Positions 32,636 to 41,897 of a DNA stretch of 48,447 bases are shown here, piece after piece. Position numbers and translations under genes: made by a program. Below the pieces are notes generated by a model. That model saw nothing but the letters and a program-made list of their open reading frames with translations. It did not search any database and was not told the origin of the DNA. The number at the start of each line of letters is the position of its first letter. The stretch's first letter is position 1. This DNA comes from UBA12088 sp964568345 (GTDB lineage Bacteria > Patescibacteriota > Minisyncoccia > Phycocordibacterales > UBA12088): NCBI GenBank assembly GCA_964568345.1, contig CAZMPG010000003.1:1-48447 (forward strand), given 5' to 3'.

Positions 32636-35164
32636 TTATCCGTTTGCCCGCGCGAAGTGGTCGAAGAGCTTGGCGAGCGCAACCTTCGTGCCGATACGGC
32701 TCGATGCGTAGCTGCGGTCAATAGATTCGACGAGCATCCCAATGACCTGCTCGAAGTCGGCATTGCTCCACGTTGCCGTCCGCGCTGCAAGATCACGGTC
32801 GGGGTTGTGGTTGCCCTCGAGGCGGTTCTTGTACACGTCGTCGAGCATCCGGACCACCCGGGCGATGAACGATTCCACCGTCGTGCCGTTTGCCATGAAC
32901 GACCGGATACGATCGAACGCTTCCTGCTGGTTGTTGGCGATGAGTGCGTCAATAAATGACACGACCGCCTGTGCGTCCGGAACTATCGCCGTGCGGGTCG
33001 CCGGGGCTTGCACCTGCTCGGCGCGCGGCGTCTGCTGCTGCGGCTGTGCGGCAACATTCGTACGTACTGCCTGCGTGCGCTGCGGTTCGGCAGGACGTGG
33101 AGCACGCTCCATGTTTACGCGCGGCATATTCGCCGCAGCGGGCTGCGCCGCGGGTGCCTGCGTGGGGCGCTGCTGCCCCTGGCGAGCGAGAACAGCCTGC
33201 ATGCGCTCCTTGGAGAGGAGGATCCAGCCATCTTCGCGTGCGTAGAGCGACTGGGCGGCCGCAAAGAGGCCCGTGACGAATGATTGCGCAGGCTCCCGAG
33301 ATGCCGTACATGCCTCGAGGATCATCCGCGCCGCTTCGGGGGAGAGGAGGATATTCTCCTCGTGTGCGAGGTTCTCGATCATGCCGACCCCGTCGTCGTT
33401 ACGCGCTGCGGAAGCCGCAGAGAAGTAGGCGACGTGAGGCGTGCTATCCTCGGCAGGGGCTTCGGGCGCTTCGTAGTCGTAGGTAGTGTACGTTGGCTGG
33501 CGTCCCAGAGCGGCAAGCGCAAAGCGGAGCCGCGCAAACGGGTCGTACGCGATCATGCCGTACGCGATGAATGCGCTCGCTATGAAGATACCCATCCAGA
33601 AGAGTGCGACGGTGAGAGGCGATGCCTCGAAACCGGTATAGGGGACCTGGTCGAGCGTGATGGTGCTTCCCAGCTTCGTGACCACCTGCGAGAGTACGAT
33701 AGACGGCGACGGCGTGTGCTTCTTCGTGGTGCTACCACCGGAGGACTTCGTCTTTGTTTCGCCGCAGTTCATGCACGCGCCGCCACCGCCACCGGTGTAA
33801 GTAGACACGCGTGCCGAGCAGGTGACGCTCCTCCCGTCGCTTCCGGTGAAGGTGCCCGTGTAGGTTGTTGCGCCGTCTACCGTGACCGAGCGCGACCCAT
33901 CGAGCGCAACCGACCCGATGCCCTGGTCAATCGAAGCGCTCGTGGCGCGGTCAGACGTCCAGGAAAGGGTCACCGACTCATCCTCCCGTACGCGCGAAGA
34001 GGACACCTCCATGGTGCACGTCGGCGCGGGATTGCTCGACGGCGCTTCGACGGTGAGCGTCGCGCTGCAGGTCTCGGTGCCGCCGCCGCGTACGTGGAAT
34101 GTCCCCGTGTACGTCGTCGTCTGACTGGGCGACACGATCGTGGTGCTCGACGCGGTGAGGCCGGTACCGATGCCGGGGATGTCGACCGACGTCATGTCGT
34201 TGCTGTCCCACCAGAGGGTTGAGGAATCGCCGCGGGTAATGGTCGAGGGGCTCACTCCGAGAGAGCACCACGGGTTGTCCTCGGCAGGCTCGACCGTGAC
34301 CGTCGCAGAACACGTTGCCGTCTTTCCCGTTGCCGAGGTGACGGTGCCGGTGTATGTCGTCGTCTGGGACGGAGCGACTGAGACACTTCCCTCAGGTGTA
34401 CTGGGGTCAATGCCCGTGACGCCCGTGATGGCTATGGTCTCTCCGTTGGTTGTGTCCCACGAAAGCTCCGCGTGCTCGCCGCTCCGTACGGTGCTCGGCG
34501 CTATGGTGAGCTCACAGGTCGGTGCAGGATCCGGCTCGCACTCACAGTCCTGCGTGGCGACACGCGTGCACGAGCCCCCTGCCCCAACCTCGACGCGCGC
34601 GATGCGCTTATCGAGCTCGATGACGTCGAGGTGCCCTGTCTGGCCGGAGTACGAGAGGGAGACGCCAGTTCCGTCACAGTAGGTGACTGCGTAGTGGGTG
34701 AGCGCAGGGCCCTCCCAGCTGAATGAGGTGTCGTCTATAGAGAGGTCGGCATCGTCGCACGAGTAGTCCGTATCGTCCCCGTCGTCACCACCACCGCACG
34801 TTGGGCCATCAAACCAGTGCGTGCCATCGCCCCACTGGGGCGGGCTCCAGGGCGAAAAATGGCCCGAGAGATCGCCCAAAGTACCATCGCCCGACCACGA
34901 CGTGCTTCCGCCGAATGCCCCCCAGGTATCGGTGCCGGTCACGGGGTTATCGGGTGTATCATCGGAGAACGTGGTGTACGTGCTAGCTACCTCGCTCGTG
35001 GCGCCGAGAGACAGATCGTCTGTCGCAAGGGCAGTCGCTGTGCGGGTGCTCGCAAGGGCGAGAGCCGCCACGAGGGCAAACACAGCGACAAGCGTTGTGG
35101 TGCCCGTGCTGCGGGAACCCACCCGAGGGTCCTGCGAAGCTGCTGTTGAATATGGTGCACGCAT
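32636..35164 (-). CDS. Large surface protein with three Ig-like repeats and a cytoplasmic tail
   Basis: This 842-aa protein has a signal/anchor segment (~23-45, TTLVAVFALVAALALAS). Three Ig-like repeats of ~78 residues (~213-455) share C.(L/M)..(S/A)(P/S)S.(V/I)R...(S/A)..LSW, SQTTTYTGT and (T/S)CSA.(V/L)(T/S)V. A Gly/Ser-rich linker with CMNC follows, then a membrane span (~525-545, FWMGIFIASAFIAYGMIAY). The cytoplasmic part has an Ala/Gln/Pro-rich linker and a helical C-terminal domain (~735-842, VVSFIDALIANNQQEAFDR). Such layouts are common in Parcubacteria. It is followed downstream by nothing in its operon, but a sortase gene lies upstream in the same orientation. A role in adhesion or pilus-like display is inference. 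Confidence 0.85.
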   Translation of the reverse strand: MRAPYSTAASQDPRVGSRSTGTTTLVAVFALVAALALASTRTATALATDDLSLGATSEVASTYTTFSDDTPDNPVTGTDTWGAFGGSTSWSGDGTLGDLSGHFSPWSPPQWGDGTHWFDGPTCGGGDDGDDTDYSCDDADLSIDDTSFSWEGPALTHYAVTYCDGTGVSLSYSGQTGHLDVIELDKRIARVEVGAGGSCTRVATQDCECEPDPAPTCELTIAPSTVRSGEHAELSWDTTNGETIAITGVTGIDPSTPEGSVSVAPSQTTTYTGTVTSATGKTATCSATVTVEPAEDNPWCSLGVSPSTITRGDSSTLWWDSNDMTSVDIPGIGTGLTASSTTIVSPSQTTTYTGTFHVRGGGTETCSATLTVEAPSSNPAPTCTMEVSSSRVREDESVTLSWTSDRATSASIDQGIGSVALDGSRSVTVDGATTYTGTFTGSDGRSVTCSARVSTYTGGGGGACMNCGETKTKSSGGSTTKKHTPSPSIVLSQVVTKLGSTITLDQVPYTGFEASPLTVALFWMGIFIASAFIAYGMIAYDPFARLRFALAALGRQPTYTTYDYEAPEAPAEDSTPHVAYFSAASAARNDDGVGMIENLAHEENILLSPEAARMILEACTASREPAQSFVTGLFAAAQSLYAREDGWILLSKERMQAVLARQGQQRPTQAPAAQPAAANMPRVNMERAPRPAEPQRTQAVRTNVAAQPQQQTPRAEQVQAPATRTAIVPDAQAVVSFIDALIANNQQEAFDRIRSFMANGTTVESFIARVVRMLDDVYKNRLEGNHNPDRDLAARTATWSNADFEQVIGMLVESIDRSYASSRIGTKVALAKLFDHFARANG

Positions 35165-35235
35165 ACTGGTGATATTAAGAAAATTAGTTCCTGCTAATGT
35201 TTATAATGCTTGGTAAGTTATGTAGTGCGTCGTGG

Positions 35236-35895
35236 CTACGAGGCGGCATGGGTTGCGTCGAAGAGTGTGGCGGTAGCAACCCAGCGCTCCTGCTTGTCCC
35301 CGAACGTGTTGCAAGTCGAGAGGACGAGCTGTGCCGTTTGCCCTGTGAGTTCGATGACCGCAGCATCCGCCGTGGTGAGCCGTATGGTGTCGATGCGGTA
35401 GTCGTAGCGACGGGTCGTCGTGTAGACGGATACCACATCACCCGCGTGTACCTGCTCAAGCCCATTGAATGCCTGGAACGCTTTGTTCCTGACGATGGGG
35501 AGGTGGCTCGAGTGCCCGAAGATGAGCATCGTACCCTGCTCGCCTGCTGCTGCCGAGCCCGGGTAGTGCACCGCCCCCGACAGGAGCGCCCGATCGAGAG
35601 TCTCCACCGCATTTCCCGAAGGGTTGCCGACTGTCGTGTCGATACCCACCGACCGAACGGTCACCCGTACCGGCGTGTGGGACTCGAGCGCATCATCCAC
35701 CCGTACGGTGGTCGTCGCCTGCTTGCTGCTGGTAGCGGCTCGGGTGACATCGTCTGACGCGCGTACCCGCACCTCGGGGACAGCGTCGAGCGACACGAGC
35801 AGCGAAGCGATACCCACGAACAGGGTACCGGTGAGGCACGCAAATAGCGTGCTGCGCTGCCGTATTCGATCATCATGCTGCTGCGAGTATTCCAT
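35236..35895 (-). CDS. Sortase
   Basis: This 219-aa membrane-anchored transpeptidase has an N-terminal span (~18-36, FACLTGTLFVGIASLLVSL), the conserved IDTTVGNPSGNAVETLDRA region, catalytic His in MLIFGHSSHLP, catalytic Cys in LVLSTCNTFG and catalytic Arg in DKQERWVATA. The form is like class D/E sortases common in Parcubacteria. It would attach surface proteins by cleaving a sorting signal. The downstream Ig-repeat protein lacks an obvious LPXTG tail, so it may not be the substrate. An extended -10 box TGG-TATAGT (35919-35924) lies 23 nt before the ATG. Confidence 0.93.
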   Translation of the reverse strand: MEYSQQHDDRIRQRSTLFACLTGTLFVGIASLLVSLDAVPEVRVRASDDVTRAATSSKQATTTVRVDDALESHTPVRVTVRSVGIDTTVGNPSGNAVETLDRALLSGAVHYPGSAAAGEQGTMLIFGHSSHLPIVRNKAFQAFNGLEQVHAGDVVSVYTTTRRYDYRIDTIRLTTADAAVIELTGQTAQLVLSTCNTFGDKQERWVATATLFDATHAAS

Positions 35896-36034
35896 AACGA
35901 ACGCATCGTACTATTACCACTATACCATGGAATGACCACAAGGTCAAATCTTTCGCCTCAATGGTTGTGGAGCGTGCGCACGTACCATATACCATAGAAT
36001 ACTTATCAGGTCAATCTCCCTACTATGGGGATGC

Positions 36035-36063
36035 TTGACTAGCATTGCGAAGTGTGATATACA
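36035..36063 (+). promoter_or_regulatory. Consensus-like sigma-70 promoter of the 339-aa surface protein
   Basis: TTGACT (36035-36040), 17-bp spacer, TATACA (36058-36063). The expected leader is about 58 nt and includes a small stem around 36083-36098. Confidence 0.7.
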
Positions 36064-36127
36064 TTTCATATTACTACGTAGCACGGCCGGCTAGTGCCGA
36101 CACGTAACACTAAACCATTGTAGGTGT

Positions 36128-37147
36128 ATGAATGAACAGCAGCTTCAGCGGAGCGAGCGTATCGCCTCGCAAATCATGCGCGGGCTCGCGATGGTGGGTG
36201 CAGCATCCCTCCTCGCCCTCGTGGCGTGGCTCATCGTCCAGGGGGTGCGACAGTTGTCGAGCCCGGGCGGTATGGGTGCCGCGGTAGGATCGGTGCAGTC
36301 GTGGTTTCGGAGCGCTCCCGAAGCGAGCCTCACGTTCGAGCTTGCGACACGTACGCTCGTATCTGGTGAGCCCATCACGGTGGCCTGGCAGCATACTGGT
36401 GCCACCGGTAATGAGCAGTCGTACTCCCTGAGCCACACCTGCGTGACGGGGGCCTCGTTCGAGGTCAAGGAGGGGGATGCCTGGAAGGAGCTCCTCTGCA
36501 ACACCCCCTATACGACCGACCATCACTACGTCCTCGTCCGCCCACGTAACACTGCGAGCCGGTTTGCCGATGTTGAGCTCTCGGTTTCCGGTGCCGGCCT
36601 ATCCGACACGACGCTCGTGACCATCATGCAGGCAAGGGCGGCGACCGCCACCACGACAGCAGTACACACAGTTGCCACGAACCCCGCACGTGCATCGAGT
36701 ACAACCACTACCACGACGACCACCGCAAAGCCTGTGGTGACCGTCAAGCGGCCTGTCGAGACGCAGACTCCTGGAGATCTCGTGCTCAACATCGCCGAGA
36801 CCGGCATCCTCGTGCGGTCAGGCGGCAAGGACGTGTTCTTCCCGGTGTCTCCCATTCCCACCACCAAAACGGCGGCGGTCACCTTTACAGTAACGAACCG
36901 CGGCGGGAGTCCGTCGGGCGCGTGGGCGTTCATCGCCCGGCTCCCCATCGAGGGTGACAGCGACTACAAGTACGTCTCCCCTGCCCAGTCGTCGCTCGCA
37001 CCGAACACCGAGGTGCTCTTCACACTCGGCTTCGACGAGGTCCTCGAGGCAAAGTCAGGCACTATTCGGATCGAAATCGTCCCCGCGTCGGACACCGACA
37101 ACTCCGCGAACAATGAGGATGCGGTGAAGGTGGCGCTGAAGAAGTAG
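36128..37147 (+). CDS. Membrane-anchored surface protein with Thr-rich linker
   Basis: This 339-aa protein has an N-terminal span (~21-42, LAMVGAASLLALVAWLIVQGV), a first beta-rich extracytoplasmic domain with two cysteines (SHTCVTGASFEV, LLCNTPY), a low-complexity TTTTTTTTAKP linker (~190-202), and a C-terminal CARDB/Ig-like domain (~215-335: VTFTVTNRGGSPSGAWAFIARLP). The layout suits a surface adhesin or cell-wall-associated protein. Gene is divergent from sortase and convergent with gyrB. No catalytic motif seen. Confidence 0.8.
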   Translation: MNEQQLQRSERIASQIMRGLAMVGAASLLALVAWLIVQGVRQLSSPGGMGAAVGSVQSWFRSAPEASLTFELATRTLVSGEPITVAWQHTGATGNEQSYSLSHTCVTGASFEVKEGDAWKELLCNTPYTTDHHYVLVRPRNTASRFADVELSVSGAGLSDTTLVTIMQARAATATTTAVHTVATNPARASSTTTTTTTTAKPVVTVKRPVETQTPGDLVLNIAETGILVRSGGKDVFFPVSPIPTTKTAAVTFTVTNRGGSPSGAWAFIARLPIEGDSDYKYVSPAQSSLAPNTEVLFTLGFDEVLEAKSGTIRIEIVPASDTDNSANNEDAVKVALKK

Positions 37148-37159
37148 AGAAAAATAAAA

Positions 37160-37217
37160 AGAGAAAAGAGAAAAGAGCGGGATGGCGATCGCCATCCCGC
37201 TCTTTTCTCTTTTCTCT
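37160..37217. terminator. Perfect 58-bp palindrome, bidirectional terminator
   Basis: A palindrome without a mismatch is centred on GGCGATCGCC. Each 29-nt arm ends in a purine tract on one side and a pyrimidine tract (CTCTTTTCTCTTTTCTC) on the other. It lies 12 nt after the surface-protein stop and 17 nt after the gyrB stop, so it can act on both convergent transcripts; the pyrimidine-rich arm supplies the U-rich tail in each direction. Confidence 0.9.
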
Positions 37218-37234
37218 CGTACGCTTTCCTCTCG

Positions 37235-39322
37235 CTATATATCCAACGTAGCGAGGCGCGCATTTGTCTGGATGAATGACTTCCGCGCCGCAACGTCGGT
37301 ACCCATCAGGGTGTCGAAGACGCGGTGCGCCTCTGCGGCATCGACGACTGCGACCTGGAGGAGGACCCGGTTCTCCGGGTTCATGGTCGTCTCCCAGAGC
37401 TGCTCGGGGTTCATCTCGCCGAGACCCTTGTACCGCTGGATGCTCACTCGCGGTGATTTTTGCTGCGGCGCCTCACCCTCATCTGCTCCTGCGCCCTGCT
37501 CCGCGTTTTCACCCTCGTCGGCTTCCTCGAGGCTCGCCGCGTCTGCCGCGGAGACCCCAAGCTCCCGAAGCACGCGCGCCTTCTGCTCGTCGTTGTACGC
37601 GTAGCGCACCTCCTTGGACTTCGTGACCTTGTAGAGTGGTGGTTGGGCGATGTAGAGGTACCCACCTTCGATGACCGGCAGGAAGTGGCGGAAGAAGAGG
37701 GTGAGGAGGAGGGTGCGGATATGGGCGCCATCCACGTCGGCGTCGGTCGCGATGACGATCTTGTGGTAGCGGAGTTTGTCGAGGTTGAAGACGTCACCTA
37801 TCGCAGTGCCGAGCGCCACGACGAGCGCTTTAATCTCATCGCTCGCGAGCATGCGGTCGATGCGGGCCCGCTCGACGTTGAGGATCTTGCCCTTGAGGGG
37901 GAGGATGGCCTGCGTGCGACGGTCGCGCCCCATCTTCGCACTGCCGCCTGCTGAGTCTCCCTCGACAATGAAAAGCTCCGACTCGTACGCATGCTTTGTT
38001 TGGCAGTCGGCAAGCTTGCCGGGGAGTGTCATGCCATCGAGCGCGCCCTTGCGGAGGACCGAGTCCTTCGCTGCTTTCGCGGCCTTCCTAGCTTTAAGCG
38101 CGAGGACCGACTTGCCGATGATGGCTTTCGCGTCGTCGGGGTTTTCCTCGAGGAAGGTGGCAAACGCTTCGCCGAAAACCGTCTGCACTGCGCTCTGCGC
38201 CTCGACGCTCCCGAGCTTGCTCTTCACCTGCCCCTCGAATTGGATATCGCGGAGCTTTACAGAGACAACCGCAGTGAGGCCCTCGAGCACGTCGTCGCCG
38301 GTGAAGTTGTCCTCGCCGTCCTTGATGAGGTTCGTCTTGCGGGCGACGGTGTTGAGCGTGCGGGTGAGCGCTGTTTTGAAGCCGGTGAGGTGCGTGCCGC
38401 CCTCGCTGTTGTAGATGTTGTTCGCGAACGCGGTGATGCGTGCACTGATGTCGTCAACGTATTGAAGCGCAACCTCGACGGACACGATGTTCGCGTCGAG
38501 ATCCTGCTTCTCGCAGTAGAACACGTTCTTGTGGATCGGCTGCTGGTGCTGGTTGTAGAAGGTGATGAGCGAGCGGAGCCCCCCCTCGAAGTAGAAGCTC
38601 ATCGAGGGCGCGTCGAGGCGGAGGTCGCGCGCGTAGAACACCGACCCGAGCGCAAGCTCGCGCTCGGGAATGGCGCGGAGGTCGAGTATGGTGAGGCGCA
38701 TGTCTTTCACGAGGTACGCCTGCTGGCGCAGGTGGCTCACGATGCGGTTCCAGTCGAACACGACGCTCGGGAAGATCTGGGTATCGGGCTCGAAGGTGAT
38801 GATGGTGCCGGACAGCTTTGAGCTCCGCACCTGCTTCACGGCAGCTTTTCGCTTCCCGCGCTCATACTCCTGCACGAAGCAGCCACCGTCGCGGTGTACC
38901 TCGGCCCGTGCGTACACCGAAAGCGCGTTCACGACCGACACGCCGACGCCATGGAGGCCGCCGGAGACCTTGTACCCATCCCCGCCGAACTTGCCGCCCG
39001 CGTGGAGCGTCGTCATGATGGTCTCGAGCGCGGAGACTTTCGTTTGCTTGTGGATATCGACGGGGATGCCGCGGCCGTTGTCGGCGACCCGTACCCGATT
39101 TCCGGGGAGGAGCGCAACCTCGATATCATCTGCGTACCCACCCATCGCTTCGTCGCGGGAGTTGTCGAAGACTTCCCAGACGAGGTGGTGGAGGCCATCG
39201 GGGCCGGTGGTACCGATGTACATGCCGGGTCGCTTGCGCACCGGGTCGAGGCCTTCGAGCACGGTAATAGCGTCCGCGCCGTATCCCGTTGTCTTCTTTG
39301 ATTCGCTGTCTTTTTGCGCCAT
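37235..39322 (-). CDS. gyrB: DNA gyrase subunit B
   Basis: This 695-aa type IIA topoisomerase ATPase subunit has the GHKL fold (LEGLDPVRKRPGMYIG, EVFDNSRDEAMGG, VADNGRGIPVDIH, GGKFGGDGYKVSGGLHGVGVSVVNAL), the transducer, and the Toprim domain (LFIVEGDSAGGSAKMGRDR, ILPLKGKILNVERA, VIATDADVDGAHIRTLLLT). The C-terminus contains QRYKGLGEMNPEQLWETTM. An acidic insertion (LEEADEGENAEQGAGADEG) lies in the Toprim/tail region and is unusual. gyrA is not in the window, so ParE cannot be fully excluded, but GyrB is the usual call. A TGG-TATACT box lies ~38 nt upstream. Confidence 0.95.
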   Translation of the reverse strand: MAQKDSESKKTTGYGADAITVLEGLDPVRKRPGMYIGTTGPDGLHHLVWEVFDNSRDEAMGGYADDIEVALLPGNRVRVADNGRGIPVDIHKQTKVSALETIMTTLHAGGKFGGDGYKVSGGLHGVGVSVVNALSVYARAEVHRDGGCFVQEYERGKRKAAVKQVRSSKLSGTIITFEPDTQIFPSVVFDWNRIVSHLRQQAYLVKDMRLTILDLRAIPERELALGSVFYARDLRLDAPSMSFYFEGGLRSLITFYNQHQQPIHKNVFYCEKQDLDANIVSVEVALQYVDDISARITAFANNIYNSEGGTHLTGFKTALTRTLNTVARKTNLIKDGEDNFTGDDVLEGLTAVVSVKLRDIQFEGQVKSKLGSVEAQSAVQTVFGEAFATFLEENPDDAKAIIGKSVLALKARKAAKAAKDSVLRKGALDGMTLPGKLADCQTKHAYESELFIVEGDSAGGSAKMGRDRRTQAILPLKGKILNVERARIDRMLASDEIKALVVALGTAIGDVFNLDKLRYHKIVIATDADVDGAHIRTLLLTLFFRHFLPVIEGGYLYIAQPPLYKVTKSKEVRYAYNDEQKARVLRELGVSAADAASLEEADEGENAEQGAGADEGEAPQQKSPRVSIQRYKGLGEMNPEQLWETTMNPENRVLLQVAVVDAAEAHRVFDTLMGTDVAARKSFIQTNARLATLDI

Positions 39323-39476
39323 ACCCCACCCTACGGCTAGAAAGCCGTACGTAGCCGCAGTATACCATGGAGCGGGTGCCTGTCACAGGGAGGTGTTGCG
39401 GCTCAAAGCATACGCACTATCCAGAAGACCCCGTACATGGTACCCTGCGGGGTGGACTGTAGAAGAGGTGGTGGCC

Positions 39477-39935
39477 ATGCAAATCTTGAGGCAGAATCTT
39501 GTACTCATCGTCCCGATCGAGCGCTGTGACGACGGGCATATCAGAAGGATCGTCGTGGTGCGGGATGAGCAGAAGCGCGGGAATATCTACTACAAATTTC
39601 CCGGGGGGCGCGTGAATAGGGGGGAGGCCGTACGCGAAGCGGCGCGCCGTGAACTCCTCGAGGAAACAGGACTCAACCTTGGTGAAGCGACGCAGGTACG
39701 GTGCCTCGGTTCGCTACGCCAGTCTCGGCCTGGCGGGGCATCGTACCAGGTTACCCTGTTTGTGGCCGAGTTTCCTCGGCACCTTATCAGGAGGGTGCGG
39801 GATGAATCGGACACCCTCACCGCGCACGTCGTGCGCCCACGCGATATCCGCGGCGAGGATGCCTTCCTCGAGCAGCACGAACTCTGGCTTTTGGACAAAG
39901 ACCGCTGCCTCCATGCGGCGCTCTTTGTGGATTGA
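39477..39935 (+). CDS. Nudix hydrolase
   Basis: This 152-aa pyrophosphohydrolase has a complete Nudix box (GGRVNRGEAVREAARRELL followed by EETGL), matching Gx5Ex7REUxEExGU with all metal-binding Glu residues. Preceding FPGGRV and the C-terminal EDAFLEQHELWLLD are typical. The ATG at 39477 follows AGAAGAGG by a few nucleotides. Substrate (oxidised nucleotide, dinucleotide or sugar nucleotide) is not predictable. It is divergent from gyrB and convergent with pheT. Confidence 0.92.
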   Translation: MQILRQNLVLIVPIERCDDGHIRRIVVVRDEQKRGNIYYKFPGGRVNRGEAVREAARRELLEETGLNLGEATQVRCLGSLRQSRPGGASYQVTLFVAEFPRHLIRRVRDESDTLTAHVVRPRDIRGEDAFLEQHELWLLDKDRCLHAALFVD

Positions 39936-39940
39936 AATAG

Positions 39941-39966
39941 GCGCACGGTTCCTCGCGACCGTGCGC
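39941..39966. terminator. Bidirectional hairpin between nudix and pheT
   Basis: GCGCACGGT pairs perfectly with ACCGTGCGC around an 8-nt loop. On the plus strand it is followed by TTTCTCTCGT, on the minus strand by CTATTTCA. It serves both convergent genes. Confidence 0.8.
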
Positions 39967-39980
39967 TTTCTCTCGTCTAG

Positions 39981-41894
39981 CTAGCGGACCTCAAAGCCTC
40001 GCGCAGTGAGCGCAGCGGTGACCGCGTCCATAATGCCCCCGACTTCGAGGTCGGTAAGGGTGCGGTCGGGCACCTGGAAGACAAGGTGCCATGCGTACGA
40101 GGTGCGCCCCCCTTTCGTGAAGGTGTCGAACTGGTCGTGCCGTACGAGGATATCGGGCGCTGTTTCGATGATGACCGCGAGCGGCTCCTCGGCGAGCGTT
40201 CCCTCCGGTGCCCAGAGCGCAAGGTCGCGGGTGGCGAAGGGGTACACCGACCACGGACGAAACTCCGCGGTGGAGTGCCAGGGGGGAGCGACGGGCGGTA
40301 CCGCGGGAACGGGAAGAAGCGGCACGATCAGGTCGAGGTTGCAGGTGGCCATGCCGTCCGCAGACTCCCAGGCAGGTTCGACGCCGAGTGCTGCTGCAAC
40401 GCGTGTGGTTGCTTCGCTGAGGAGCGCCGATGCGTCCTTCGCACGCCCGCGCGTCGCACGAGTCGCGCAGCCGAGCGCGAGGTGCTCCCCTCCTGTGCGG
40501 AAGACGGTACCTATCTCGAAGAGGGCGAGGCAGTCAGCGCCGAGGAGGGGGGCGAGGTGTGCGTTGCGCTCGAGCGCATCGGAAAGTCCGTCGGTGAGGC
40601 TTGCGCGGAGGAACGCTTTATCGGCGGCGAGCGGGTTTTCGAGCTCGACTTCGCCGCGGCTTTGGAGCACGTACGTCGAGACCTCAGAGAAGCCTGCGGC
40701 AACGAGTGCGCTGCGTACAAGCTCGGTCGCATAGTAGCGCATGGTGATGGCAGGCTGCTCCGCGGGCGCCGGGGGGAGGAGTGGCGCGATAGCGTCGTAC
40801 CCATGCACCCGACCCACCTCCTCGATGATGTCTTCAGGGAGGGCGAGGTCGGTGCGCTCCCAGGGGGGCGTGACGACGAAGGTGTCGCTGTGGCGGGAGA
40901 ACTCCCACTCGAACCGCACGAGGATGCGCTCGATGTCGTCGTGGGTGAGGGCGGTGCCGAGGAGGCTATTGACAGAGGCGCCGGTGAGTGAGATGGGGGC
41001 GCGCTCGCCACGCGGCTCGTAGCGGTCTATCGCGCCATCGCCCACCCCTCCGGCAATTTTCGTAATGAGCGTCATGACGTCGCGGAGGGCGAATGCGGGA
41101 AGCTCCACCGCAGGCTCGTTCTGGAAGCGTACCGACGCTTCGGTCGTGAGTTTGAGCTCGCGCGACGTGCGGCGTACGGTGACGTAGTCGAAGCTCGCCG
41201 CTTCGAGGAAGATGTCGGTCGTCGCGGCGGTTACCTCGGCATGCTTGCCGCCCTTCACGCCGGCTATGGCGAGCGGCTCGTCTGACACTGCGTCGGCAAT
41301 GACGAGCATGTGCGGTTCGAGCCTACACGTTTCCTCGGTGAGGAGCACAATCGGCTCGTGCTCGTGGGCAGCGCGCACCGCAATGCCGCGATCGCCATCG
41401 GGAGAAATACTGAGCGCAGCGAGGTCGAACGCGTGGAGCGGCTGTCCGAGGTCGAGCATGACGTAGTTTGTCGCGTCAACGACGTTGTTGATCGAGCGTT
41501 GGCCGACGGCGGCGAGCGCACGCTGGAGCCACTCCGGCGACGGGCCGACCGATACACCGCGCATGATGGCCCCCAGGTACCGCGGGCAGCGAATGCTATC
41601 ATCAACCCGTACTATTGTGTGGGGAGGCGTATGCCATGCGGGAAGCGGGTCGCGGAGGGGGTCGTGCTTGAGCGGCCGGTCGAGGAGCACCGAGAGTTCG
41701 CGGGCGATGCCCCGGTGCGAGAGGCAATCCGACGAGCGGTTGGGGAGCACGTCAACATCAATGAGCCAGTCATCACCCTGCTCTAGGACACCCTCAATCT
41801 CGAATGCGCGGAGCGAGAGCAGCTCGTCGAGCTCTCCCACGGGCGGGAGTGGGTCGTCGAAGTATGTCTGAAGCCAGCGGTAGGATACCTTCAT
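39981..41894 (-). CDS. pheT: Phenylalanyl-tRNA synthetase beta subunit without the EMAP/OB domain
   Basis: This 637-aa subunit starts MKVSYRWLQTYFDDPLPP and ...RAFEIEGVL, but jumps directly from there to DWLIDVDVLPNRSSDCLSHRGIARE. The ~110-residue tRNA-binding OB (EMAP-like) domain that normally lies between these parts is missing. The B3/B4 editing domain (NNVVDATNYVMLDLGQPLHAFD), B5 (PPWERTDLALPEDIIEEVGRVHGYD), the core-like domain and the C-terminal anticodon-binding FDX-ACB (YPFATRDLALWAP) are present. The gene starts 3 nt after the pheS stop, so the two subunits are co-expressed. Confidence 0.95.
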   Translation of the reverse strand: MKVSYRWLQTYFDDPLPPVGELDELLSLRAFEIEGVLEQGDDWLIDVDVLPNRSSDCLSHRGIARELSVLLDRPLKHDPLRDPLPAWHTPPHTIVRVDDSIRCPRYLGAIMRGVSVGPSPEWLQRALAAVGQRSINNVVDATNYVMLDLGQPLHAFDLAALSISPDGDRGIAVRAAHEHEPIVLLTEETCRLEPHMLVIADAVSDEPLAIAGVKGGKHAEVTAATTDIFLEAASFDYVTVRRTSRELKLTTEASVRFQNEPAVELPAFALRDVMTLITKIAGGVGDGAIDRYEPRGERAPISLTGASVNSLLGTALTHDDIERILVRFEWEFSRHSDTFVVTPPWERTDLALPEDIIEEVGRVHGYDAIAPLLPPAPAEQPAITMRYYATELVRSALVAAGFSEVSTYVLQSRGEVELENPLAADKAFLRASLTDGLSDALERNAHLAPLLGADCLALFEIGTVFRTGGEHLALGCATRATRGRAKDASALLSEATTRVAAALGVEPAWESADGMATCNLDLIVPLLPVPAVPPVAPPWHSTAEFRPWSVYPFATRDLALWAPEGTLAEEPLAVIIETAPDILVRHDQFDTFTKGGRTSYAWHLVFQVPDRTLTDLEVGGIMDAVTAALTARGFEVR

Positions 41895-41897
41895 GCG

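Noticed and set aside
39360..39385. Another RAYT end motif near gyrB (GGGTGCCTGTCACAGGG)
   Set aside because: Only GTGCCTGTC matches and there is no paired inverted copy; too short to call.
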